Source: an uncultured Pseudomonadota bacterium
GTDB lineage: Bacteria; Myxococcota; UBA796
Direction: 5' to 3'
DNA: 8,813 bases
NCBI GenBank assembly: GCA_913040875.1
Contig: CAJWHX010000119.1
Location: 1-8,813, forward strand
Position numbers and translations under genes: made by a program
Notes under the pieces: generated by a model
What the model was told of the DNA's origin: nothing
What the model saw: only the letters and a program-made list of their open reading frames with translations
Database searches by the model: none
In this document: positions 1 through 7,118 of the stretch, in pieces
Layout: every line of letters starts with the position of its first letter
Numbering within the stretch: position 1 is the stretch's first letter

Positions 1-675
1 TACCCATTGCGGACGGGTTTGGTCGCCGGCTCCCTTTACACGAGCCGTATTGGCATCTCCTGGATGAACAAAGATATCCTCGGCGTCGTTTTGCTTACGG
101 GTGTACACAATATTCCCAGATGCATCAAACCGAGGTGCCATCTCTGAATGTTCAGAACTGGTAATCTGTTCTTTGGTTTTCCAGTCTTTCAGACTGAGGG
201 TGTATACATCCCCTTTTCCAGTTGCATCACTAACAAAGAGAAGTTTTGTTCCATCAGCGCTAAACGATGGCCAAGACAAATCACCCGAAATGACATTCTC
301 TGGAACGGGATAGGGAGGCTGCCCGTTGAATGAATACATATACAGTCGATTGGAACCTCCTTTGTGAGACCCTTCAAAAAGGAGCGCTTTGTTTGCAGAG
401 TTCCAGGTCGGCGCAGCTGTCACTGTACCCGTCGACCCGCCGAAGGACGTTTGCTCAACTTTGAGGCCCATCTTTTCTGGAACGGATGTACTGCTGCCAC
501 CATCAATGTTTGCAACAAACAAGACAATGCTACCCGTTTGACCATTGATTTCAAATGCCACCTTCCGGCCGTCTGGAGACCATACTGGGTTCATTGCATG
601 ACCATCTGCGGGCACTTGTACTTGCTCTGCTTGAGCGAGTTGCATTCCCATCATCAACATTGTTGTAACCATCAT
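1..675 (-). CDS. TolB/PD40-type beta-propeller protein, N-terminal part (gene runs off window)
   Basis: Only the first 225 codons are present; the frame is still open at base 1, so the C-terminus lies outside the window. The visible part has repeated PD40/WD40-like blades of the kind in TolB and related periplasmic propellers: NPVWSPDGRKVAFE (about residues 29-42), PTWNSANKALLFEG (89-102), PSFSADGTKLLFVSD (136-150), APRFDASGNIVYTR (180-193) and the beginning of another, TRPQWV. The start is ATG at 675, directly followed by a second ATG; a purine-rich GGGAAGG lies 3 bases before the first and 6 before the second, so either could be used. An in-frame TAA upstream rules out a longer ATG-started protein. 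Residues 1-16 resemble a short export signal ending AQA, but with no Lys/Arg in the n-region. It begins 102 bases after the 390-residue gene and may be the operon's last visible member or a separate unit. Family assignment is good. TolB itself is doubtful, since no Tol-Pal genes are seen; a general envelope-protein or peptide-binding propeller is equally likely. Confidence 0.85.
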   Translation of the reverse strand, partial: MMVTTMLMMGMQLAQAEQVQVPADGHAMNPVWSPDGRKVAFEINGQTGSIVLFVANIDGGSSTSVPEKMGLKVEQTSFGGSTGTVTAAPTWNSANKALLFEGSHKGGSNRLYMYSFNGQPPYPVPENVISGDLSWPSFSADGTKLLFVSDATGKGDVYTLSLKDWKTKEQITSSEHSEMAPRFDASGNIVYTRKQNDAEDIFVHPGDANTARVKGAGDQTRPQWV

Positions 676-700
676 TGTCCTTCCCTCTGTGATAGTGTTT

Positions 701-719
701 GCCAGTTCGTCAGACCGGC
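701..719 (-). other. Small inverted repeat between the 390-residue gene and the propeller gene
   Basis: GCCGGT and ACTGGC flank a 7-base loop on the minus strand and can pair as six base pairs including one G-U. No T-run follows on either strand, so it is not a convincing intrinsic terminator. It lies in the 102-base gap (676-777), where I see no clear promoter: the best -10-like string, TATAAA, has no good -35 at a normal distance. It may be an mRNA processing or attenuation hairpin, or chance. Confidence 0.2.
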
Positions 720-777
720 TGCATTATTTCTTGTTTATAAGTTATTATTTGTACTCGTTGTCTCATTAATCTCAGTG

Positions 778-1950
778 TCATCGCCCTTTAATCGTCAATG
801 ACACTTGTCCCCATGTATACCATCGTGTGCCATCGGATTGAGTCCCGACATATGTCGACACACCTCCAAGCAAACCATCTCCAACATCCATACCTGCATA
901 GGTTACACCTCCAGACATTCCCGAAGCCAAAAGACTCCCCTGTACAGGTATATAATCCGCTTGGTTAACAGTATATTCCACTTGACCTGCCGTTGGATTG
1001 ATCCCCTGGGTCTGTACCATTGCAAACTCGGTTATGGGACCCATCAACACTTCCACATCATTGAATGTCATCGATGCCGCTAGCCAGCCAAATGCACCGT
1101 TGTAAATGGTGGGTGTAGCATCATATCCAACAACGCCTGATATCGTCCCTGCTTCTCCAGCACCAAAGGACCCATGGTAGCCAACCTGTGCGACAATCGA
1201 TACGGTCTCCGTTATATCGTAGCCCATTCCAACGCCAATGCGGGTACCCACACCACTAAAGTCTACAGGTTGCCCGGACTCGGCAGAAGAACCTGCACTC
1301 GAACCGGCAAGACCTAAATCCAACCTCAAGCTACTAGACGTATTCTCTGATCTAGACCGACCGGCTGTCGCAACCGCATCGCTAGCACTTTCGCTGCCTT
1401 CTGGTTTCACAACAATGGTCTCCGCAGAACCTTGAGATACCGTAAATGAGGTACCCGCCATTGTATACTCTCCAAACGGTAGATACCCTTGAAATTTGCT
1501 GTCTTCTTGAATAACCTGCTGTGCAAAGGCCAATGCAAGTTGTTGATCCGGCAAAAATGGCATCATTCCAATCGTCAATTCTGGAACGGTTTCAAACTTC
1601 TTTGAAACCTTAATGGTAACGAAGGCATAGGTTGCATCAATTGAGTCGTACCATTGACGCACTCGGTCTGTTTCCTCAATTGCCAACGCTTTGGTCAATC
1701 GATCCTTCATCTCAGATACATGTCCAAGATTCCTAGATGCCTCGGCACCCAACAAATACATCTCTACCGTTGGCTCGGCTTTTGAAAAGTCAGATAGCTG
1801 CTGATATCGCTTCTCCACAGCCTCCCAGTTTCCTTTCTCACGAAACTGTTTCATGTCTTCAAGGATTCTAGTCATCTCGGCTCGTTCTGCATCCGCTGAA
1901 TCCGCATATGCCACCGAGTGAACCAATATAACCGTTGCGAGAAGGCTCAT
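778..1950 (-). CDS. Exported protein: helical-repeat and PEGA-like region plus C-terminal beta-barrel-like domain
   Basis: This 390-residue protein matches no family I can name with certainty. Residues 1-16 form a hydrophobic export signal ending AYA before DS, without a basic n-region. Residues about 17-105 are charged and helical, and one stretch (YLLGAEASRNLGHVSEMKDR) looks like a TPR helix pair. Residues about 106-175 look like a PEGA or carboxypeptidase-regulatory beta-sandwich: VTIKVSKKF, then GYLPFGEYTMAGTSFTV and an ETIVVKP end. A Ser/Ala-rich linker follows (about 178-202). The rest alternates polar and aromatic or aliphatic residues with many glycines and ends in short strands (TRWYTWGQVSLTIKGR), like a small outer-membrane barrel, although the last residue is Arg rather than the usual Phe. 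The start is set by GGAG seven bases upstream (1958-1961) and by an ATGA overlap with the preceding small gene. Likely location: outer membrane or periplasm. It could be the outer-membrane partner of the transporter encoded just upstream; this is inference. Confidence 0.8.
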   Translation of the reverse strand: MSLLATVILVHSVAYADSADAERAEMTRILEDMKQFREKGNWEAVEKRYQQLSDFSKAEPTVEMYLLGAEASRNLGHVSEMKDRLTKALAIEETDRVRQWYDSIDATYAFVTIKVSKKFETVPELTIGMMPFLPDQQLALAFAQQVIQEDSKFQGYLPFGEYTMAGTSFTVSQGSAETIVVKPEGSESASDAVATAGRSRSENTSSSLRLDLGLAGSSAGSSAESGQPVDFSGVGTRIGVGMGYDITETVSIVAQVGYHGSFGAGEAGTISGVVGYDATPTIYNGAFGWLAASMTFNDVEVLMGPITEFAMVQTQGINPTAGQVEYTVNQADYIPVQGSLLASGMSGGVTYAGMDVGDGLLGGVSTYVGTQSDGTRWYTWGQVSLTIKGR

Positions 1951-2129
1951 TTCAATGCTCCATAGATTTGGATAAGGTGGGTTGACTGAGTGGATCGATA
2001 CGCATCAAGGTCAACAGGACCATCGTATTGATTTGGGAATGGTGGAAGATGAACTGTATGATTCAAGTACAGTGTACTTTGAATGAGATGGACAGGAGAT
2101 ACTTCTAGTGTAACATTTTTTACCTTCAC
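1947..2129 (-). CDS. Small protein of 60 residues, unknown function
   Basis: I do not recognise this protein. The preferred start is GTG at 2129, because it makes a GTGA overlap with the ATPase stop, the same 4-base geometry as the other tight junctions here; a G-run lies a few bases upstream. An in-frame ATG at 2141 would overlap the ATPase by 16 bases and is less likely. The stop forms an ATGA overlap with the 390-residue gene. The N-terminus reads VKVKNVTLEVSPVHLIQ, suggesting beta strands; the middle is rich in Pro, Asn, Asp and Tyr (LPPFPNQYDGPVDLDAYR), and the end is HLIQIYGALK. It has no signal peptide, no convincing transmembrane segment and no cysteine. Its position, wedged between ATPase and envelope gene with overlaps at both ends, is the main reason to call it real. 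It could be a small transporter accessory protein or mainly serve translational coupling. Confidence 0.6.
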   Translation of the reverse strand: MKVKNVTLEVSPVHLIQSTLYLNHTVHLPPFPNQYDGPVDLDAYRSTQSTHLIQIYGALK

Positions 2130-2893
2130 GATACCCCCCAAGGATCAAATAGCATTTTTGAATACGGATGAGTGGGTTCACCAATGGGCTGTTCGAGTGT
2201 CTCTATGACCTTTCCTTCGAGCATGACGTAAATCCGTTGGCACCATTGCGTCGCCTCTGCCATATCGTGTGTCACGAGAATACACCCCGAATCTTTAGGA
2301 AGATTTCCGAACAATGCCTCTAAAACAGAGTCCCTACGCTCTGGATCTAAGCCACTGGTCGGCTCATCAGCAACAATCAATTTGGGATTCAATGCAAGCA
2401 CTCTAGCCAGCGTCACACGGCGCTGTTCCCCACCCGACATCTCTCTCGGAAGCGCATGCAGTCGTTCTTTCAATCCAAGGGACCCCAACAATTTCTCGGC
2501 TTCCATCTTGGCCTCGCCAGAAGATTTCCCACCCAATACTTTATAGGTCTCCGTGATGTGTTCAAGTGCGGTTTGCTGTGGATTGAGAGCCGACATCGAA
2601 TCCTGCGGAACATATTGAAACTTAGACCGCAACGGTCTTCGCTCTCGTTCACTGAGACCATCCCATCGACCACCATCCAGCCAAATCTCACCACTCGTCG
2701 GCTCTTCTAATCCTAGAATCATTCTAGAAACGGTTGTCTTTCCAGACCCTGATTGACCAACCAGCGCAACGATCTCACCGGGAGCCACTTGAATATCCAC
2801 CCCCCTCACAGCATGAACATATCGTACGGGTGACCATGGAAAAGTGCCACTCTGCTCAAAGGTTTTGACCAACTCTTTCACAGATACGATCAT
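2126..2893 (-). CDS. ABC transporter ATPase of the peptide/nickel family (DppF/OppF-like)
   Basis: A 255-residue cytoplasmic ATPase that would power the two permeases encoded upstream. All nucleotide-binding motifs are intact: Walker A GQSGSGKT (46-53), Q-loop QYVPQDSMSALNP (Q97), signature MSGGEQRR (152-159), Walker B LIVADEP (172-178, catalytic E177), D-loop SGLD and H-loop THD (H209). SALNP after the Q-loop is characteristic of the Dpp/Opp ATPases. The protein ends soon after PTHPYSK (about 240-246), exactly where DppF/OppF proteins usually enter the oligo_HPY extension, so at 255 residues it is shorter than the usual 310-330. It starts at ATG 2893 in an ATGA overlap with the preceding ATPase, and its TGA overlaps the GTG of the following small gene. 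Two different ATPases with two permeases is the standard heteromeric arrangement. Substrate cannot be read from this subunit. Confidence 0.93.
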   Translation of the reverse strand: MIVSVKELVKTFEQSGTFPWSPVRYVHAVRGVDIQVAPGEIVALVGQSGSGKTTVSRMILGLEEPTSGEIWLDGGRWDGLSERERRPLRSKFQYVPQDSMSALNPQQTALEHITETYKVLGGKSSGEAKMEAEKLLGSLGLKERLHALPREMSGGEQRRVTLARVLALNPKLIVADEPTSGLDPERRDSVLEALFGNLPKDSGCILVTHDMAEATQWCQRIYVMLEGKVIETLEQPIGEPTHPYSKMLFDPWGVS

Positions 2894-3624
2894 TCGCCCT
2901 CCAAACCATGAGGTTGTAGTCTCACAACTGCATCGGCGATTCTTTCTACTGTATCTTCGTGATGACTGATGAGTACCAAACCGGCTCCATTTTGACGAAC
3001 GACTTTGATCAGCAGTTCAATCACTGCCCGACGCAAAACTGGATCCAGTCCAGTTTCTGGTTCATCCGCGATCACCAACTGTGGATTGGGAGCAATGGCA
3101 ATCGCCAACGCAGCTCGTTGACACATCCCGCCACTGAGTTCACTGGGCAAAGCGGCTACAGAAGCACTGTCCAGTCCAACTTGTCCAAGAATTCGCAATA
3201 TTTCTTTGGAAAGAGAGGTCGGAGGAGTCTCTCTTCTTGCGATGGCCATTTCCATCTGACGACCGATTGTCCGACCAGGATTGAGTGCAGACGATGCAGA
3301 CTGAGGAGAGTAGGTCAAAAAGTGCCCTCTTAAATGTTGCGTCTGCTTCAACAATCTTTTTTGCGCAGTCATTCCTTTACCCACAACATCTTGGAACCAA
3401 TTTTTCTTTGGATCAATTGTTGGGTAGCATAGAGAGCCTCCTAGCAATCCTGGAGATACATCGAGTACAGACATCATAGCTCGTGCCGTCAATGATTTAC
3501 CGGATCCACTAGGACCACAGAGTGCAGTTACTTGTTCCGGAAAAATATCGACGTCAATCCCCTTCACCAAATCTCGTTCTGATGTGGCAATCCATAAATC
3601 TCTCAGTTCAATCAATTGACTCAT
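2890..3624 (-). CDS. ABC transporter ATPase of the peptide/nickel family (DppD/OppD-like), divergent
   Basis: A 244-residue cytoplasmic ATPase, the presumed partner of the DppF-like subunit encoded next. Visible motifs: Walker A GPSGSGKS (37-44), Q-loop YSPQSASSALNP (Q108), signature LSGGMCQR (163-170) and Walker B LVIADEP (183-189, E188). Some positions depart from the family: the usual DEPTTALD is DEPETGLD, the expected Phe before the Q-loop Pro-Gln is Ser (YSPQ), and the H-loop reads ISHHED (H221 as switch histidine) instead of THD. It lacks the whole C-terminal oligo_HPY region of DppD/OppD, so it is about 80 residues shorter than usual. Since the catalytic residues are present, ATP hydrolysis is expected. 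It begins at ATG 3624 overlapping the permease stop by four bases. LSGGM followed by CQR is close to LSGGMRQR of DppD, which supports the DppD rather than DppF assignment. Confidence 0.9.
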   Translation of the reverse strand: MSQLIELRDLWIATSERDLVKGIDVDIFPEQVTALCGPSGSGKSLTARAMMSVLDVSPGLLGGSLCYPTIDPKKNWFQDVVGKGMTAQKRLLKQTQHLRGHFLTYSPQSASSALNPGRTIGRQMEMAIARRETPPTSLSKEILRILGQVGLDSASVAALPSELSGGMCQRAALAIAIAPNPQLVIADEPETGLDPVLRRAVIELLIKVVRQNGAGLVLISHHEDTVERIADAVVRLQPHGLEGE

Positions 3625-4442
3625 CGTGCCTCCGCTGCTTTGGTTAGAGCCGTAGCCGTCATCACAACCAGTCCCAACAATCCTAAGCCAACAAACAAGA
3701 CGTGCGCAGAATCAATCCCCAATGCAAGCCACAAATACCCTTCCTTCAATAGATCTGCCCAAGATCGCAAATTATCGGAATGCGTAAAAGAGGATTGATC
3801 TTCTACAACAGCCAAATAAGATAGAGCCACTTCTAAAAATGCCACCGTCATCATCGCCTCTGCACCTTGACGCACCAACACAGGACGAAGATTTAACACA
3901 ACGATGTGATGGATATAAATCCGCCAAGCACCAAAACCATGTGCTTTCAGAGCCTCTACAAATCGGGTGCCGCCCAATCGAGCAGCCACGGCTCCAGCCT
4001 CGTCAATCGCCCCAGGCGCGCACAGTACTGCCCACACGACAGCTAGCGGCATCAAGGTTCTCCAATCCATCGGTAACAACAACGCCACAACCAACACAAC
4101 CACCATTCGGGGCAAGGCCCCAATGATCTCTCCACCAAACTGCAGCACAGCCTGTAACTTTGGTGCCTGAACACAACGAATCAATCCGCCAATCATTCCA
4201 AAAAGAGCCACCAAAGCACCAGCAACAAAAGACGGCACAGCGATCACTCGAGCCCCTTGTGTGGCATACTCAATGAGTGGGCGCCCGTTCATATCGGTTC
4301 CAAGTGGCCAATGCTCCCAAGGCTTCAAACTCCGTTGTGACCTATCGATTGTACTGGGCAGATCAGGTGCGTTCCATGCCAATACCAGCAAAATGACAAA
4401 GCAGAACACCGCCATAAGAATGTAGACATGTCTACGGTTCAT
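3621..4442 (-). CDS. ABC transporter permease, DppC/OppC-like
   Basis: A 273-residue inner-membrane permease. An N-terminal transmembrane helix (about 6-23, VYILMAVFCFVILLVLAW) is followed by PLGTDMNGRPLIEYATQGAR (about 46-65), which matches the HPLGTDxxGRD...GAR signature of DppC-type permeases. Further hydrophobic helices lie near 68-90, 103-123, 130-145, 195-213 and 243-268. The cytoplasmic EAA loop reads EALKAHGFGAWRIYIHHI (163-180), a good match to the family consensus with its conserved Gly (G169); it should dock on an ATPase. It starts at ATG 4442 within an ATGA overlap with the preceding permease and ends in an ATGA overlap with the first ATPase. With the other permease it would form the channel across the inner membrane. 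The family call is secure, but the transported compound is not known. Confidence 0.92.
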   Translation of the reverse strand: MNRRHVYILMAVFCFVILLVLAWNAPDLPSTIDRSQRSLKPWEHWPLGTDMNGRPLIEYATQGARVIAVPSFVAGALVALFGMIGGLIRCVQAPKLQAVLQFGGEIIGALPRMVVVLVVALLLPMDWRTLMPLAVVWAVLCAPGAIDEAGAVAARLGGTRFVEALKAHGFGAWRIYIHHIVVLNLRPVLVRQGAEAMMTVAFLEVALSYLAVVEDQSSFTHSDNLRSWADLLKEGYLWLALGIDSAHVLFVGLGLLGLVVMTATALTKAAEAR

Positions 4443-5374
4443 ACTTGGACCTCATCCAAATCGATTTTTGGAGCTCGTCGTTGATGGAGATTTTGTGCCA
4501 CCTCCACAATCGCTTGAAACAGCAGTAAACCGGATGACAACGTCGCGAACACTGTGGCGGCAGCAAGAACAACACCAAAATCTTGCATTAGGGTGCCGCG
4601 CCATAGTAAGGCACCAAATCCATCTACACGAACAATCACTTCAACGATCACAGCCCCGCTCAAGAGATGAACAATCCTAGATCGATACTGCCCCACAAGT
4701 GCACCGGCAAGATTGGGTAGGGTGTTCGCAAAATTACCTTCTCCACGCAACACGGATATCCCAACATAGCGTTGCTGATTCTCCTGCTCAAACATTGAAC
4801 GATTGCCCAAAATGGCACCGCTGAGGGCACCATCTGCAATACCAAGTGTTAGAGCCGCGGCGATCATTCGCATCCAATAGCCGAGTCCTTCATCCTCTGC
4901 ACCAGCAAAATTAATCTCTACCACAGCAGCGGCAAGCAATGCCAAGACCACCACCGGCAACACATTCAAAAATACAAGCAATGGGTCCCAACGTTTCGAT
5001 GGCTGTTGAAATGCTCCCAATGTAGAGCCGAGGGTAATGGGAATGAGTGCCAGTCCGATCAACAACAAGGTATTTGGAATCGTTAAAAGCATCAATTCTA
5101 TTACAGGTTTCCCTGTCAACACACGCCAGGAATCGCCAAAGTCAAGTTGAACCGCAGAGCTAACCCAATGCGTATAAAACTCAAACGGTCCCTTATCTAG
5201 ATTCCATCGAGCTGCGAGTTCTTCTCCCCCCGTACAAATACTCGGTGGACAAATAATCTCCGCAGGATTCCCAGGCAACGCCCAAATCATCGCCGTGATT
5301 AAAGCCGGTACCAAAAGAGGCAATGCAAAGGCTACTGTCGCCCTTGCCAATGGCTGGATCCACCAAAACTTCAC
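4439..5374 (-). CDS. ABC transporter permease, DppB/OppB-like, divergent
   Basis: A 311-residue inner-membrane permease. The start is GTG at 5374; an in-frame TAG two codons upstream excludes an earlier start, and the ribosome site is weak (GGAA about 9 bases away). DppB-family landmarks are recognisable: first helix about 12-32, ALPGNPAEI (32-40; usually LPGDP), RWNLDKGPFEFYTHWV (56-71; usually LGLDxPxxxQYxxW), LDFGDSW (78-84; usually GDLGxS) and LTIPNTLLLIGLAL (97-110; usually ETxPATLxLA). Later helices lie near 131-151, 168-190, 235-250 and 265-292. The EAA-type loop (about 202-225, RYVGISVLRGEGNFANTLPN) keeps the glycine but is otherwise poorly conserved. The first periplasmic loop holds two cysteines (C42 and C47), unusual for the family and possibly a disulfide. 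It follows the binding-protein gene by 98 bases and overlaps the second permease by four. Confidence 0.88.
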   Translation of the reverse strand: MKFWWIQPLARATVAFALPLLVPALITAMIWALPGNPAEIICPPSICTGGEELAARWNLDKGPFEFYTHWVSSAVQLDFGDSWRVLTGKPVIELMLLTIPNTLLLIGLALIPITLGSTLGAFQQPSKRWDPLLVFLNVLPVVVLALLAAAVVEINFAGAEDEGLGYWMRMIAAALTLGIADGALSGAILGNRSMFEQENQQRYVGISVLRGEGNFANTLPNLAGALVGQYRSRIVHLLSGAVIVEVIVRVDGFGALLWRGTLMQDFGVVLAAATVFATLSSGLLLFQAIVEVAQNLHQRRAPKIDLDEVQV

Positions 5375-5426
5375 AGGCTTCTATTCCACTCCAATGAGAG
5401 CGGCTTTTGGGACACCCCCTCAACTA

Positions 5427-5468
5427 AGATGATTCAAATGAGATGATTCAAATGAGATGATTCAAACG
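5427..5468 (-). repeat. Three tandem 14-bp repeats between binding-protein and permease genes
   Basis: On the plus strand the unit AGATGATTCAAATG occurs at 5427-5440 and 5441-5454 without mismatch, and at 5455-5468 with a single change near its end (ACG for ATG). On the transcript strand the core AATCATC occurs a fourth time directly at the binding-protein stop codon. The array fills nearly half of the 98-base gap, starting five bases after the TAA stop. The unit is not a multiple of three and the array is non-coding. It could be a slippage-prone (phase-variable) spacer tuning distal expression, a protein or RNA binding array, or a neutral microduplication. Confidence 0.9.
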
Positions 5469-5472
5469 ATGA

Positions 5473-7053
5473 TTACTTGGACACATACCAACGGTTGATG
5501 TCGGTAAAATAATAGTATGGAGAGATGGTGATATCCTTGACTTCTGCACGCCAAGCTGACTTGGTATCCAGCTTCCATAAAAACAAGTATGGTAGATCAT
5601 CCGCCAGTTGAGAATGCAACTTGTGATACGCATTCTTTGCGGTATCAGTCGTTCTCGCCTTTTCATATTCCATTAACGTCGCATCAACTTCAGGATTGGA
5701 GTAATTAAAGATGTTGTGACGGCCTTGAAACTTGGTCTCCGAACGAGTCTGGAACAAATCGTTCACATCCTCATTGATGCCAAACGACCATTTTCCAATC
5801 AACATGTCATAATCGTTGCTAAGCTGTCCAGTGATCGCTTTGCGATTCCAATCATCAGATGAGATTTTGAAGATTCGTGTTTGAAAACCGGCTTCCTGCA
5901 ATTGGTTTCCAATCTGTGTGAGCAAATCCGTCGCTTCCTTACCGAGTTTGGCATCCATACCGATTCGAAGCGCAACAGGCTTGCCCTCGTTGAACCACAA
6001 CCCGTTCTTTTCTAAGCCAGCAGCGGTCAATAACGCATCGGCTTTGCGACGATCTGCAAACTCTACTGGTGGAACTTCGTGATTGTAATAGGCACTCGAT
6101 TGTACAAAGGGACCCGAAATAAACTCACAGGGAGACTCCTTGTCATTCTTGTCAAATCCAATACTCTTTTCACGCAACTCACTGCGATCCAAGCTGTAGT
6201 TCAAAGCCTGACGAACTTCTTTCTTCGCCAGCGGACCTGAATCTGTATTGAGGGCAATAAACCACCACGAACGCAAGTCATAGCTTCGAAGCTGTACTTC
6301 ACTCTCTGTCTGTAACTCTGGCCGATAAATCGGAGGTACACTGATAATACCGTGCATCGCACCATTTCTCAGCGTACTAATCTGTACTGCAGGGTCTTGC
6401 GCTTGAGACAACTTCATCTCTTTGATCTTCGGACTGTGATGAGACGTCTTGGTGTGGGCTTCGAATCGCGCCGCTTTGGTACCTAAGACTCCCTTCATCG
6501 GACCAGTTCCCACCGGCTGGTTTGCAAACTCGGTATCCGGTTGTACATTTGTAGACGAGAATTCTGACTTGGGTAGTACAAAGAACTTCAAGCGTTCACG
6601 TGGATTGTGATAGACACGCTTAAAGGTAACCTTTGCGACATTTGACTTCTCGACTGTACAGCCAGAAAGATGTTCACGATAGTAATGGGCTATCGGTGAA
6701 GGGGTTCGAATATTCAACATCGCATCAATGGTGAAACAAATATCGTTGGCTGTGAACTTTTTTCCATTGTGCCAAGTAATTCCTTCTTTGATGGTCAATC
6801 GAAGAGACTTACCTGCATCTTCAATTTTGGTTTGAGATTCATCGATCAATCGACTCGTCAAAGAGTTGTCGGTTGGGTTGTTGTAATACAATCGATCAAA
6901 GTACAGCTCATGCGCCCGATTGTCTACCATCGTTGTGGCAAACAAAGGATTCAGAGTAATCGGCAGAGCCTCGTCATAAAACTTGACTTCCACTGCAGTT
7001 CCAAGAACCGCAGAGGTGAGCAATACACCACCAAGCATCCAAGATTTTTTCAT
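5473..7053 (-). CDS. Periplasmic substrate-binding protein of a peptide/nickel-type ABC transporter (SBP_bac_5)
   Basis: A 526-residue extracytoplasmic binding protein that would deliver substrate to the permeases encoded next. Residues 1-20 form a classic signal peptide (MKKSW, hydrophobic core, GTA before VE); no lipobox is present, so it should be free in the periplasm. Family 5 motifs are clear: LPITLNPLF near the mature N-terminus, LRLTIKEGITWHNGKKFTAN (about 84-103, matching the family's gvxWhdGxpftAeD), and further on WFIALNTDSGPLAKKEVRQA and NYSLDR (matching fNtxxxPlxdxrvRqAlxyaiDr). The length is typical. The start at 7053 is preferred over an upstream ATG at 7080 because GGAGG lies nine bases before it and it gives a normal signal peptide. 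The family covers dipeptides, oligopeptides, nickel, opines, glycans and antimicrobial peptides, so the ligand is not determined. It sits 65 bases after the lipoprotein gene. Confidence 0.93.
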   Translation of the reverse strand: MKKSWMLGGVLLTSAVLGTAVEVKFYDEALPITLNPLFATTMVDNRAHELYFDRLYYNNPTDNSLTSRLIDESQTKIEDAGKSLRLTIKEGITWHNGKKFTANDICFTIDAMLNIRTPSPIAHYYREHLSGCTVEKSNVAKVTFKRVYHNPRERLKFFVLPKSEFSSTNVQPDTEFANQPVGTGPMKGVLGTKAARFEAHTKTSHHSPKIKEMKLSQAQDPAVQISTLRNGAMHGIISVPPIYRPELQTESEVQLRSYDLRSWWFIALNTDSGPLAKKEVRQALNYSLDRSELREKSIGFDKNDKESPCEFISGPFVQSSAYYNHEVPPVEFADRRKADALLTAAGLEKNGLWFNEGKPVALRIGMDAKLGKEATDLLTQIGNQLQEAGFQTRIFKISSDDWNRKAITGQLSNDYDMLIGKWSFGINEDVNDLFQTRSETKFQGRHNIFNYSNPEVDATLMEYEKARTTDTAKNAYHKLHSQLADDLPYLFLWKLDTKSAWRAEVKDITISPYYYFTDINRWYVSK

Positions 7054-7062
7054 ACGCGTTGT

Positions 7063-7067
7063 CCTCC
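7063..7067 (-). promoter_or_regulatory. Strong ribosome binding site of the binding-protein gene
   Basis: GGAGG on the transcript strand lies nine bases upstream of ATG 7053. It decides the start of the binding protein and is the strongest Shine-Dalgarno site of the locus, consistent with the binding protein being needed in excess over the membrane subunits. Confidence 0.8.
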
Positions 7068-7118
7068 AAGACAAAACCATTGTAATTTGTATACCACAAA
7101 GGGGCTATTCTTATTCCC

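Noticed and set aside
701..719. Intrinsic terminator after the 390-residue gene
   Set aside because: The six-pair hairpin includes a wobble pair and is not followed by a T-run in either direction.
364..801. 145-codon plus-strand frame
   Set aside because: It lies antisense to the clear PD40 propeller gene and the adjacent gap, and its Cys/His/Arg-rich translation resembles no protein family.
1947..2141. ATG start at 2141 for the second small protein
   Set aside because: It would overlap the ATPase by 16 bases, whereas the GTG at 2129 gives the 4-base overlap used at all other tight junctions.
5427..5468. CRISPR array
   Set aside because: The 14-bp units are directly adjacent with no spacers, are too short, and no cas gene is near.
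5473..7080. Longer form of the binding protein starting at 7080
   Set aside because: The extra nine residues would precede the MKK signal peptide, and the GGAGG site is correctly placed only for the ATG at 7053.
7086..7100. Inverted repeat TTTGT-N5-ACAAA between lipoprotein and binding-protein genes as an operator or terminator
   Set aside because: Only five AT-rich pairs, no T-run and no promoter boxes at a workable spacing around it; likely chance.
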